This document shows, piece after piece, positions 1 through 5,718 of a stretch of DNA of 5,718 nucleotides. Every line of letters begins with the position of its first letter. Position 1 is the stretch's first letter. Under the pieces are notes generated by a model, which saw only the letters and a program-made list of their open reading frames with translations, made no database searches and was not told where the DNA came from. The DNA is from Galactobacter sp. (lineage in GTDB: Bacteria > Actinomycetota > Actinomycetes > Actinomycetales > Micrococcaceae). The stretch is from assembly GCA_022712075.1 (NCBI GenBank), contig JALAHE010000233.1, positions 1 to 5,718 of the forward strand. The letters run 5' to 3'. Position numbers and translations under genes: made by a program.

Positions 1-1068
1 CACCTGCGCTGCGTCGGCGAACGAGGGCCGCGGCTGCTCGCCGGCCGCCACGGCGCGCACGAAGTCGACGGCCTGGTGACTGAAGGCGTGCTCGTAGCCG
101 AGGGCGTGGCCCGGCGGCCACCAGGCCGCGTACGGGTGACCCGGCTGGGTGACGTCGATGCGCGCAAAACCGGCCCGCTCGCCGTCGGACACCCGGAACA
201 ACTCAACAAAGTTGGAGTCCGTGAGGTCGAAGGCGATGGCGCCCTCCGTGCCGGAGAGCTCGACGCGCAGGGCGTTCTTGCGGCCCGTGGCGTAGCGCGT
301 GGCCTCGAAGGCGCCGAGCACCCCGCCGCTCAGGCGCGCGGAGAAGACGGCGGCGTCGTCGACGTCCACCTCGCCGCGCCCACCGTCGGGCAGGGGGCGC
401 GCGTCGACGAAGGTGGAGGTCAGCGCGGAGACGGCCTCGATCGTGTGCCCGGAGACCCACTGCGCTGCGTCGATGATGTGCGAGCCGATGTCGCCGAGGG
501 CGCCGGAGCCGGCCAGCTCGGAGGAGAGGCGCCAGACCCACGGGGCCTCGGGGTCGGCGAGCCAGTCCTGCAGGTACTGCGCGCGCACCTGCCAGAGCCG
601 ACCGAGGAAGCCCTCCTCCACCAGCTGGCGCGCATAGGAGAGGGCCGGGGTGCGGCGGTAGCTGAAGCCGCACATCGCCAGGGCGCCGGTGGCCGCGTGG
701 GCCTCCTCCGCCGCCCGCGCCATGGCCGTTGCCTCGGCGAGCGTGTTGGCGAGGGGCTTCTCGCACAGGACGTGCTTGCCGGCGTTCAGCGCGGCGATGG
801 CGATCTCCGCGTGGGTGTCGCCCGGCGTGCAGATGTCGATGACGTCGATGTCCTCGCGCGCGATCGCCTCGCGCCAGTCGGTGGAGATCTCCGGGATGCC
901 CCAGGTGTCGGCAAACTCCTGGGCCTTGAAGCCGTCGCGGCCCACGGCGAGCACTACCTCCGGCTTGCGGGGGAGGTCGAAGAAGGCGGGCGCCGTGCGC
1001 CAGGCGTGGGCGTGGGCGCGGCCCATGAAGGCGTGGCCGATGATCGCGATCCGCAGCGGGGTGGTCAT
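1..1068 (-). CDS. Gfo/Idh/MocA-family NAD(P)-dependent oxidoreductase (3' end cut by window edge)
   Basis: Reading the minus strand from the ATG at 1066-1068 gives 356 codons without a stop up to base 1, so the C-terminus lies outside the window. The family is usually about 340-390 residues, so only a short tail should be missing. The N-terminal Rossmann fold opens with IAIIGHAFMGRAHAHAW (residues 7-23), whose nucleotide-binding loop is GxAxxG rather than GxGxxG. The ICTPGDTH strand (79-86) and the EKP motif (103-105) follow, and then GDIGSHIID (192-200) in the substrate domain. By family comparison K104, D193 and H197 match the catalytic Lys/Asp/His of inositol dehydrogenase. These cytosolic enzymes oxidise or reduce sugars, inositols or related polyols with NAD(P)H. 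The substrate cannot be told here, and neighbouring sugar genes, if any, are beyond the left edge. The only Shine-Dalgarno candidate is a G run (1071-1075) very close to the ATG. Family assignment is secure; substrate is unknown. Confidence 0.93.
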   Translation of the reverse strand, partial: MTTPLRIAIIGHAFMGRAHAHAWRTAPAFFDLPRKPEVVLAVGRDGFKAQEFADTWGIPEISTDWREAIAREDIDVIDICTPGDTHAEIAIAALNAGKHVLCEKPLANTLAEATAMARAAEEAHAATGALAMCGFSYRRTPALSYARQLVEEGFLGRLWQVRAQYLQDWLADPEAPWVWRLSSELAGSGALGDIGSHIIDAAQWVSGHTIEAVSALTSTFVDARPLPDGGRGEVDVDDAAVFSARLSGGVLGAFEATRYATGRKNALRVELSGTEGAIAFDLTDSNFVELFRVSDGERAGFARIDVTQPGHPYAAWWPPGHALGYEHAFSHQAVDFVRAVAAGEQPRPSFADAAQV

Positions 1069-1132
1069 GACCCCCAGCGTGCCGCAGTCACGGCGGCGAA
1101 CGGAAGGGGTCAGCGCCGATAGGGTGGTGCGC
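1069..1132. promoter_or_regulatory. Divergent intergenic control region between oxidoreductase and TetR regulator
   Basis: This 64-base gap must hold the plus-strand promoter of the regulator unit and probably the minus-strand promoter of the oxidoreductase. A 7-base inverted repeat, TGACCCC (1068-1074) and GGGGTCA (1106-1112), brackets its centre. The left arm overlaps the oxidoreductase start codon. A smaller imperfect palindrome, CGTG-N7-CACG, sits at 1078-1092. TetR proteins commonly bind inverted repeats in such divergent gaps, so either could be an operator. In this base composition short repeats also arise by chance. I see no convincing minus-strand -10 box. Confidence 0.4.
1120..1125 (+). 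promoter_or_regulatory. Candidate -10 box (TAGGGT) for a leaderless TetR transcript
   Basis: TAGGGT fits the actinobacterial TANNNT -10 pattern and ends exactly seven bases before the ATG at 1133. That spacing would place the transcription start on or next to the A of the start codon, the arrangement known for leaderless genes in actinobacteria. There is no recognisable -35 box about 17 bases upstream, and the same bases could instead serve as a weak AGGG ribosome site (1121-1124). Confidence 0.4.
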
Positions 1133-1657
1133 ATGGCCCTTTCGCGCGACACCGTGGTGGAGACCGCCACGCGCATCCTGCGCGAGTACGGGCTCGGAGA
1201 CCTCACGATGCGCCGGCTCGCCCGCGAGCTCGGCGTGCAGCCGGGCGCCCTCTACTGGCACGTCGCCAGCAAGCAGGACCTGCTCGTGGCCGTCACCGAG
1301 TCCTTGATGGACACGCTTCCGGTGCACGACGACGCGGTGGGCCTGGGCGATTGGCTCGCCTCCACGCTGCTCCCGGTGCCGGACGCGGCTGACGTGGTCC
1401 GCGTGGCGCTTGCCTGGCGCCCCGAGGTCGTGAGCGCGCTCGCGGCCTTCGAGGAGCTCGCCGGCGCGGCCGGAGCCGGCGCCGGGGTGGCAGCCCGCGG
1501 CGCCTGGGCGCGGGGCGCGCTCGACCTCGTACTCGGGGCGGTCGCCGACCATCAGGAGGGCGCGCGGTCCGCCGCGGCCCGCGAAACGGAACCGCCCGCC
1601 GTCGAGCATGCGCTGGAGCGCGTGCGCGAGGCCATGGCGCGCTGGGCGCGGGCGTGA
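1133..1657 (+). CDS. TetR/AcrR-family transcriptional repressor, short
   Basis: This is a 174-residue DNA-binding regulator. The N-terminal helix-turn-helix is typical of the family: RDTVVETATRILREYG (5-20), then TMRRLARELGVQPGALYWHV (25-44) and SKQDLL (46-51). The LYWHV recognition helix resembles that of classical TetR repressors. The rest (about 55-174) should be the ligand-binding and dimerisation domain; it is Ala-rich and ends in a charged helix (155-172). At 174 residues it is shorter than the usual 190-220. I chose the ATG at 1133 because the TetR homology begins directly after it. The open frame runs much further upstream but only as antisense to the oxidoreductase, and GTG codons at 1124 and 1127 are alternatives. 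The stop overlaps the hydrolase start by four bases, so the two genes are probably co-transcribed and autoregulated. The effector is unknown. Confidence 0.9.
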   Translation: MALSRDTVVETATRILREYGLGDLTMRRLARELGVQPGALYWHVASKQDLLVAVTESLMDTLPVHDDAVGLGDWLASTLLPVPDAADVVRVALAWRPEVVSALAAFEELAGAAGAGAGVAARGAWARGALDLVLGAVADHQEGARSAAARETEPPAVEHALERVREAMARWARA

Positions 1658-2439
1658 GCGCGCCCCGGGCACGCACCGCCGCCGGGCACGTGAGCGTCGG
1701 TGACCTCCGCTTGTATTCGGAGGCCCGCGGAGAGGGCTCGCCCGTGCTGTTTCTACACGGCGGATTCGGGACCATCGAGGCGTTTGGTCCCCAGACCAGC
1801 GCACTGGCCAAGACGCATCGGGTGTTCGCCTACGAACGCCCCGGCCACGGCCGCAGCGCCGACGTGGACGCTCCCTACTCTTACGAGACGAGCCTCTCCG
1901 AAGCGATCGCTTACCTCGACGTTCAGGGCCTCGGCGCCGTGGACGTGGTGGGGTACAGCGACGGCGCGATCCTCGGCCTCCTGCTTGCTCTGCGTCACCC
2001 CGAACGCGTGCGCCGGCTGGTGGCCATCTCGGCCAATCTTGACCCGAGCGGCTTCGGCGACACGGACGGCCCTGTGCCCGCCTTACCGCCCCGCGCCTCA
2101 CGCACCGAGCCAGGCGTGAGCGCAACGAGCTTTGACCAGGATCTGGAGCGCTACCGCCGGCTCTCCCCCGACGGGCCGGAGCACGCCGACGTGGTGCTGG
2201 AGAAGCTCATGACCCTCTGGCGCTCGGAGCCGAACATCGATCCGAGAGCGCTGGCGGACGTCGCGGCACCCGTGCTGGTCATGGCCGGGGACCGCGACAG
2301 CATCCGGGTTGACCACACGCAGCTCATCGCCGCCTCTCTGCCGAACGCGGAGCTCTGCATCCTGCCTGGTACGAGCCACGGGCTCGTGGCCGAGCGGCCG
2401 GAGCTCGTCTCGCTGCTGATCGCCGAGTTCCTGGCGTAG
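1654..2439 (+). CDS. Alpha/beta-fold hydrolase (serine esterase type)
   Basis: This is a 261-residue protein of the alpha/beta-hydrolase fold, a usual length for single-domain members. Motifs in order are the oxyanion loop HGGFG (35-39), ERPGHGRS (61-68), the nucleophile elbow GYSDG (100-104, Ser102), a cap-like segment rich in charge and proline (about 130-200), the acid loop GDRD (212-215, most likely Asp215), and the catalytic His in TSHGL (240-244, His242). The triad is therefore complete. No signal peptide is seen, so it is probably cytosolic. Esters, lactones and C-C bonds are all cut by relatives, and sequence alone does not choose. Translation probably starts at the GTG that overlaps the regulator stop (GTGA at 1654-1657). 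A second in-frame GTG at 1690 would remove 12 poorly conserved residues. Its context suggests control by the TetR protein. Some stretches, for instance near 1708-1770, look slightly less GC-rich than the neighbours. Confidence 0.9.
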   Translation: MSAPRARTAAGHVSVGDLRLYSEARGEGSPVLFLHGGFGTIEAFGPQTSALAKTHRVFAYERPGHGRSADVDAPYSYETSLSEAIAYLDVQGLGAVDVVGYSDGAILGLLLALRHPERVRRLVAISANLDPSGFGDTDGPVPALPPRASRTEPGVSATSFDQDLERYRRLSPDGPEHADVVLEKLMTLWRSEPNIDPRALADVAAPVLVMAGDRDSIRVDHTQLIAASLPNAELCILPGTSHGLVAERPELVSLLIAEFLA

Positions 2440-2447
2440 GCCGGGCG

Positions 2448-2464
2448 GGGCGCGAGGCGCGCTC
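2448..2464 (+). terminator. Short GC hairpin in the convergent gap
   Basis: The hydrolase and permease stop codons are only 23 bases apart, tail to tail. GCGCG (2450-2454), loop AGG, and CGCGC (2458-2462) form a five-pair stem, extendable to seven on the plus strand by a G-U and a G-C pair. No T tract follows on either strand, so it is not a standard intrinsic terminator. It may only slow polymerase or reflect base composition. Confidence 0.25.
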
Positions 2465-4658
2465 AGTCCTTGAGCTTGGCCAACAGGAACACGAAGTACG
2501 GGGCGCCGATGAGGGCGATCATGAGCCCGGCGGGCAGCTGCGAAGGCGCGATGAGGGTGCGCCCCAGGGTGTCGGCCAGGAGCACCAGCACCGAACCGAG
2601 CAGCATAGACACGGGGATCACCCGCCCGTGCCGCGCGCCAACGAGCGAGCGGGCCAGGTGCGGGGCCACGAGCCCCACAAAGCCCACCGTGCCCACGGCC
2701 ACGACCGCCACGGACGCCAACACCGCCGCGAGCGTCAACAACCCCAGCCTTGCACTCACGGGGCGCACGCCGAGCAGCCGCGGGGTGTCCTCGTCCAACG
2801 CGAGCAGATCCAGCTGGCGCCGCCCCAGGAACGCCAGGGGAATGGCGCCCAGCAGCACCAGGGCCACGGGTGCCACGTCCTCGAGGCTGCGCCCATACGT
2901 GGTGCCGGAGAGCCACGTCATGATCCGCGGGGTCTCCCAGGGATCGGCCCGCAGCAGCTGGAAGGTGCTCACGGCGCTGAGCGTGTAACCGGCGCCGATG
3001 CCGATGAGCACAAAGCGATCTGGCAGTAACCCGCCACGCCAGGCCAGCGCAGCGATCAACACAAACGTCAGCAGCCCGGCCACGAGAGCGGCGCCGATGA
3101 GCGCCCCGCGCCCTCCCCCGGCAAAGCCCGTCGTCACCACAAACACCGCGCCCAGCCCGGCCCCGGCCGTGATGCCGAGCAGCCCTGGTTCGGCGAGCGG
3201 GTTGCGCACGGCGCCCTGCACCAGGGTGCCGGAGAGGGCCAGCGCCGCGCCGGCCAAGACAGCAGCGGCCACGCGCGCTGAGCGCTCGTCAAGCGCATAG
3301 TCGATGAGCGAGGGGGCCGCCTGCTGCGCCCACAGCGCGATGTCGCCGAGCCGCAGCCACAGGCTTCCTGCGAGCAGCCCAAGCACGATGAGGGCGAGGA
3401 GCGCCCCGGCCGCCGCAACGGTGACCGCCGCGAATCGTCCGCGCGTGCGCAGGCCCGAGCGCCCGCCAGCGTGCTCCCGCGTCGAACCCGCGTCCCGCAT
3501 CCGCAGCGCGAGAGCAACGATGACGATGCCGCCCAGGATCGCGGTGGGCACGCCCGTGGGCACCGACGCGGCGCCCTCGGCGCCGAGCAACGCCCTGACG
3601 CAGGCGTCCGCCAACAGGATCACGAGCGCGCCCGTGAGGCCCGTGGCAGGAAGCAGGAACGCGTGCCGGTGCAGCGCCCGCACCTTGGAGGCCAGCAGCC
3701 GCACCAGAACGGGCGCACCGAGGCCAACAAACGCGATGGGCCCGGCGAGCGTCACGGACGTGGCGGTGAGCAGCACTGCGGCGCCCACAGCCAGGAAACG
3801 CGTGGCCCGCACGGGCACGCCAAGGCTCGCCGCGGCGTCGTCGCCGAGCCCCACGGCGTCAAGGCGCCGGGAGAGCAGGAGCATTCCCGCGACCACCACC
3901 ACGATGAGCGGGACGGCGCGCAACGAGGCGTCGAGATTGAGTTGGGCCAGCGAGCCGGAGCCCCAGGCGAACAACCCCGTGGTGTTCTCCTTAAACAAGA
4001 TCAGGAGCATGGCGGTGCCGGCGTCCAGCGCCATGGCGATCGCCGAACCGGCCAGGATCATGCGGGTCGTGGAGCTGCCGGAGGCCCGCCCTGACAGGCC
4101 GAGCACCACCGCGGCGGCCAGTAGACCGCCGGCGAAGGCCACGCCGCCGGAGAGCCACAGCGGCACGGCAAGCCCAAACGCCGCCACGGCCGTGAGGGCA
4201 AAGTAGGCACCAGCACTGACGGCCAGGGTGTCGGGCGAGGCGAGCGCGTTGCGCGTCACCGATTGCAGCAGCGCGCCGGCCACGCCGAGGGCCACGCCCA
4301 CTGCGATCGCCGCGAGCAGCCGGGGAAGGCGCGATCCGGTGAAGATCTCCGCGACGGGCACACCGCCCACGCTTACGGGCTCCCCGGCCAGTGCGCGCAG
4401 TAGTTCGGCGGGCCCCACGCCGGAGGTGCCTTGGGTCAGGTGCCACAGGCCCGTGACGGCCACGGCCAGCCCCAGAAGGCACAGCACGACGACGCCCGCC
4501 GCCGCCCCGGAGGGGCGTAGCGGCGGGCGCCGGGCGGGCAGAGCTGATGCCCCGCGCAGCGGGTCCCCGCCCGACTCTCCCGGCACCCGGGCCGTGCCCG
4601 ACGGCGTCAGCTGGGCCGCGCCGGCGGGCACTACCTGGGTGCTCTGAGGGGTGTTCAC
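2463..4658 (-). CDS. Fused FecCD-type permease of an iron-siderophore ABC importer (FhuB-like)
   Basis: This 731-residue integral membrane protein forms the channel of a type II ABC importer. It holds two tandem FecCD units of about ten helices each, roughly residues 50-390 and 405-731, whereas most relatives are single-unit proteins of about 330 residues that dimerise. E. coli FhuB is the known fused precedent. Unit 1 carries SRLPRLL (109-115), LLQSVTRNALASP (130-142) and FVGLGAPVLVRLL (310-322). Unit 2 carries GTLVQGAVRNPLAEPGLLG (477-495), FVGLVAPHLARSL (660-672) and QLPAGL (707-712). Coupling segments LGDDAAASLGV (271-281) and LDEDTPRLLGV (621-631) should contact the ATPase. Unit 1 departs from consensus (PV for PH at 316-317). 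I place the start at GTG 4658, which overlaps the binding-protein stop (GTGA); the open frame runs 23 codons further up but only inside that gene. An unusual hydrophilic Pro/Ala-rich leader of about 45 residues precedes the first helix. Exact ligand unknown. Confidence 0.93.
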   Translation of the reverse strand: MNTPQSTQVVPAGAAQLTPSGTARVPGESGGDPLRGASALPARRPPLRPSGAAAGVVVLCLLGLAVAVTGLWHLTQGTSGVGPAELLRALAGEPVSVGGVPVAEIFTGSRLPRLLAAIAVGVALGVAGALLQSVTRNALASPDTLAVSAGAYFALTAVAAFGLAVPLWLSGGVAFAGGLLAAAVVLGLSGRASGSSTTRMILAGSAIAMALDAGTAMLLILFKENTTGLFAWGSGSLAQLNLDASLRAVPLIVVVVAGMLLLSRRLDAVGLGDDAAASLGVPVRATRFLAVGAAVLLTATSVTLAGPIAFVGLGAPVLVRLLASKVRALHRHAFLLPATGLTGALVILLADACVRALLGAEGAASVPTGVPTAILGGIVIVALALRMRDAGSTREHAGGRSGLRTRGRFAAVTVAAAGALLALIVLGLLAGSLWLRLGDIALWAQQAAPSLIDYALDERSARVAAAVLAGAALALSGTLVQGAVRNPLAEPGLLGITAGAGLGAVFVVTTGFAGGGRGALIGAALVAGLLTFVLIAALAWRGGLLPDRFVLIGIGAGYTLSAVSTFQLLRADPWETPRIMTWLSGTTYGRSLEDVAPVALVLLGAIPLAFLGRRQLDLLALDEDTPRLLGVRPVSARLGLLTLAAVLASVAVVAVGTVGFVGLVAPHLARSLVGARHGRVIPVSMLLGSVLVLLADTLGRTLIAPSQLPAGLMIALIGAPYFVFLLAKLKD

Positions 4659-5710
4659 TTGCCCTGGATCACGTCCACGAAGGCGTCGATGGCCTGCTCG
4701 TTGGAGCGCGGGCCACCCGCGCCCCACACACCCGCCGGGAACGCATGTGCCCGGCCCTCCTTGACGGCGGGCAGCGCCGTCCAGATCGAGCTCTTCTCGA
4801 GCTCGGTCACGTAGCTTTCGGCCGTCTCATCGTTGGAGTAGATGAGATTGGCGTCCCCCACTGCGGTCAGGCCCTCGATGTCCGTCTGGGCGAGGCCATA
4901 CGAAGGGTCAACTCCGCCGGAGCCGTAGGACTCGTTGATCTCATCGGTCCACGCGGCCTTGAGGCCCAGCTGCTCACCGAGCTCCGTGAAGAGCGCGCCC
5001 TTGCCGTACGGGCGGATGACGACGTTGCCGCCCTCGATCCAGCCGTCGAAAAAGAGGAAGTCAGTGGTCTCGAGCTTCGCGTCGGCCACCTTGGTCTTGG
5101 CCTCGGCCAGGTGCGCGTCGAGCTCGGAGACCACCTGGGCGGCGCGCTCGGAGCGGCCCGTGGCCTCGCCGATCATGGTGAAGACGTTCTTCATGTTGGC
5201 GATCTGGCCGGAGGCGTCTGCGCCCTTCGTGGCGAGCACCGGCACGTCTCGCTTCTCAAGGGTCTTCAGCAGTTCGTCGTCGGCACCGGCCGACTCCACC
5301 ACGATCAGATCCGGATTCAGGCCGTAGAGCGTGTCCAGGTCCGGCTCGCCACGTTCGCCCACGTCCTTGACCGAAGCGGGGAGCTTCTCCGCGCTCACAT
5401 AGGTGCCGTAGCCCTCGATGTCCGAGGCGCCAACGGGCGTGACACAGAGCGTGAGCAGGTCCTCGGTCTGCTGCCATTCGAGAACAACGATCCGCTCAGC
5501 GGGCTTGTCCAACTCCACCGTTCGGCCGAGGGAATCGGTCATCTTCACGGGCTCGGTGGAAGTCTTGGTGGTGTCGGCGGCGCAGCTCGTGGACTCGGCC
5601 GACGCGGGAGCCGAGGAAGCCTCGGTCTTCACGTCGGTGGTGCCACAGGCGGTCAGGGTCAGGGCTGCGACGCCGAGGGCGGCGGCCAGTAGGCGGGAGG
5701 CGCGATGCAT
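4655..5710 (-). CDS. Iron-siderophore ABC transporter substrate-binding lipoprotein (FecB/FhuD-like)
   Basis: This 351-residue lipoprotein is predicted to capture ferric siderophore outside the membrane and hand it to the fused permease encoded directly downstream. A short basic start (MHRASR) and a hydrophobic stretch lead to the lipobox LTAC (19-22), so Cys22 should be lipid-modified. A Ser/Thr/Ala-rich tether (23-55) follows. The Peripla_BP_2 fold then begins: DSLGRTVELDKPAERIVVLEW (59-79), EDLLTLCVTPVGASDIEGY (83-101), GERGEPDLDTLYGLNPDLIV (118-137), and the C-terminal WGAGGPRSNEQAID (329-342). The VVLEW and SDIEGY segments resemble the ferric dicitrate and hydroxamate binders, but the true ligand could be another chelate. 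Length and ATG fit the family. Only eight bases upstream are in the window, so its promoter and ribosome site cannot be judged, nor can any upstream gene. It is the first visible gene of the operon, and its stop overlaps the permease GTG. Confidence 0.93.
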   Translation of the reverse strand: MHRASRLLAAALGVAALTLTACGTTDVKTEASSAPASAESTSCAADTTKTSTEPVKMTDSLGRTVELDKPAERIVVLEWQQTEDLLTLCVTPVGASDIEGYGTYVSAEKLPASVKDVGERGEPDLDTLYGLNPDLIVVESAGADDELLKTLEKRDVPVLATKGADASGQIANMKNVFTMIGEATGRSERAAQVVSELDAHLAEAKTKVADAKLETTDFLFFDGWIEGGNVVIRPYGKGALFTELGEQLGLKAAWTDEINESYGSGGVDPSYGLAQTDIEGLTAVGDANLIYSNDETAESYVTELEKSSIWTALPAVKEGRAHAFPAGVWGAGGPRSNEQAIDAFVDVIQGK

Positions 5711-5718
5711 GGTGGTTC

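Noticed and set aside
76..1122. Long plus-strand open frame of 348 codons opposite the oxidoreductase
   Set aside because: It has no recognisable domain, low-complexity Arg/Gly/Ala composition, and is fully antisense to a gene with clear family motifs. Long antisense frames are expected at this GC content.
689..1132. N-terminal extension of the TetR frame back to 689
   Set aside because: The extra 148 residues lie antisense to the oxidoreductase and across the gap, with no TetR homology. The repressor begins at 1133.
1088..2125. Minus-strand open frame opposite the regulator and hydrolase
   Set aside because: Arg-rich shadow translation without motifs, lying across two genes with intact catalytic and DNA-binding signatures.
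1654..2439. Hydrolase as a siderophore-releasing esterase for the adjacent import operon
   Set aside because: It lies on the opposite strand, is coupled to a TetR gene rather than the importer, and does not show the features I know from Fes or IroE type esterases. Proximity alone is not enough.
3304..4206. Plus-strand open frames opposite the permease
   Set aside because: Ser/Ala/Arg/Thr-rich and motif-free; antisense to conserved FecCD membrane segments.
4659..4727. Permease start at 4727
   Set aside because: The 23 extra residues are coded out of frame inside the binding-protein gene. The GTG at 4658 gives the common four-base overlap.
4547..5692. 381-codon plus-strand open frame opposite the binding protein
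   Set aside because: The minus-strand reading has a signal peptide, lipobox and complete Peripla_BP_2 pattern. The plus-strand product matches no family I recognise.

Overview
This is a gene-dense, very GC-rich window with strong G/C preference at third codon positions, GTG as well as ATG starts, and a candidate leaderless gene. All of this suggests a high-GC actinobacterium (Actinomycetota, perhaps Micrococcales; I cannot place it more precisely). Five protein genes cover nearly the whole window. No RNA gene, CRISPR array, insertion sequence or attachment site is visible, and no stretch of 300 bases lacks a gene.

Left part (1-1068, minus strand): a Gfo/Idh/MocA-family NAD(P)-dependent oxidoreductase whose last few dozen residues run off the left edge. 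It is divergent from the next gene across a 64-base gap (1069-1132).

Middle part (1133-2439, plus strand): a two-gene unit made of a short TetR-family repressor and an alpha/beta-hydrolase. Their reading frames overlap by four bases (GTGA). The repressor probably controls its own unit and perhaps the divergent oxidoreductase. The effector and the hydrolase substrate cannot be read from sequence.

Right part (2463-5710, minus strand): an iron-siderophore-type ABC import pair. A lipoprotein that binds the ligand outside the membrane is followed, again through a GTGA overlap, by one long permease in which two FecCD units are fused (FhuB-like). The cognate ATPase is not in the window; it may lie upstream of 5718 or elsewhere. 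This operon converges tail to tail on the hydrolase gene with only 23 bases between stop codons.

All of these belong to well-known families, and I do not see strong evidence for a new system. The points most worth a second look are the asymmetric fused permease, the missing ATPase, and the leaderless-style start of the regulator with a possible operator beside it.
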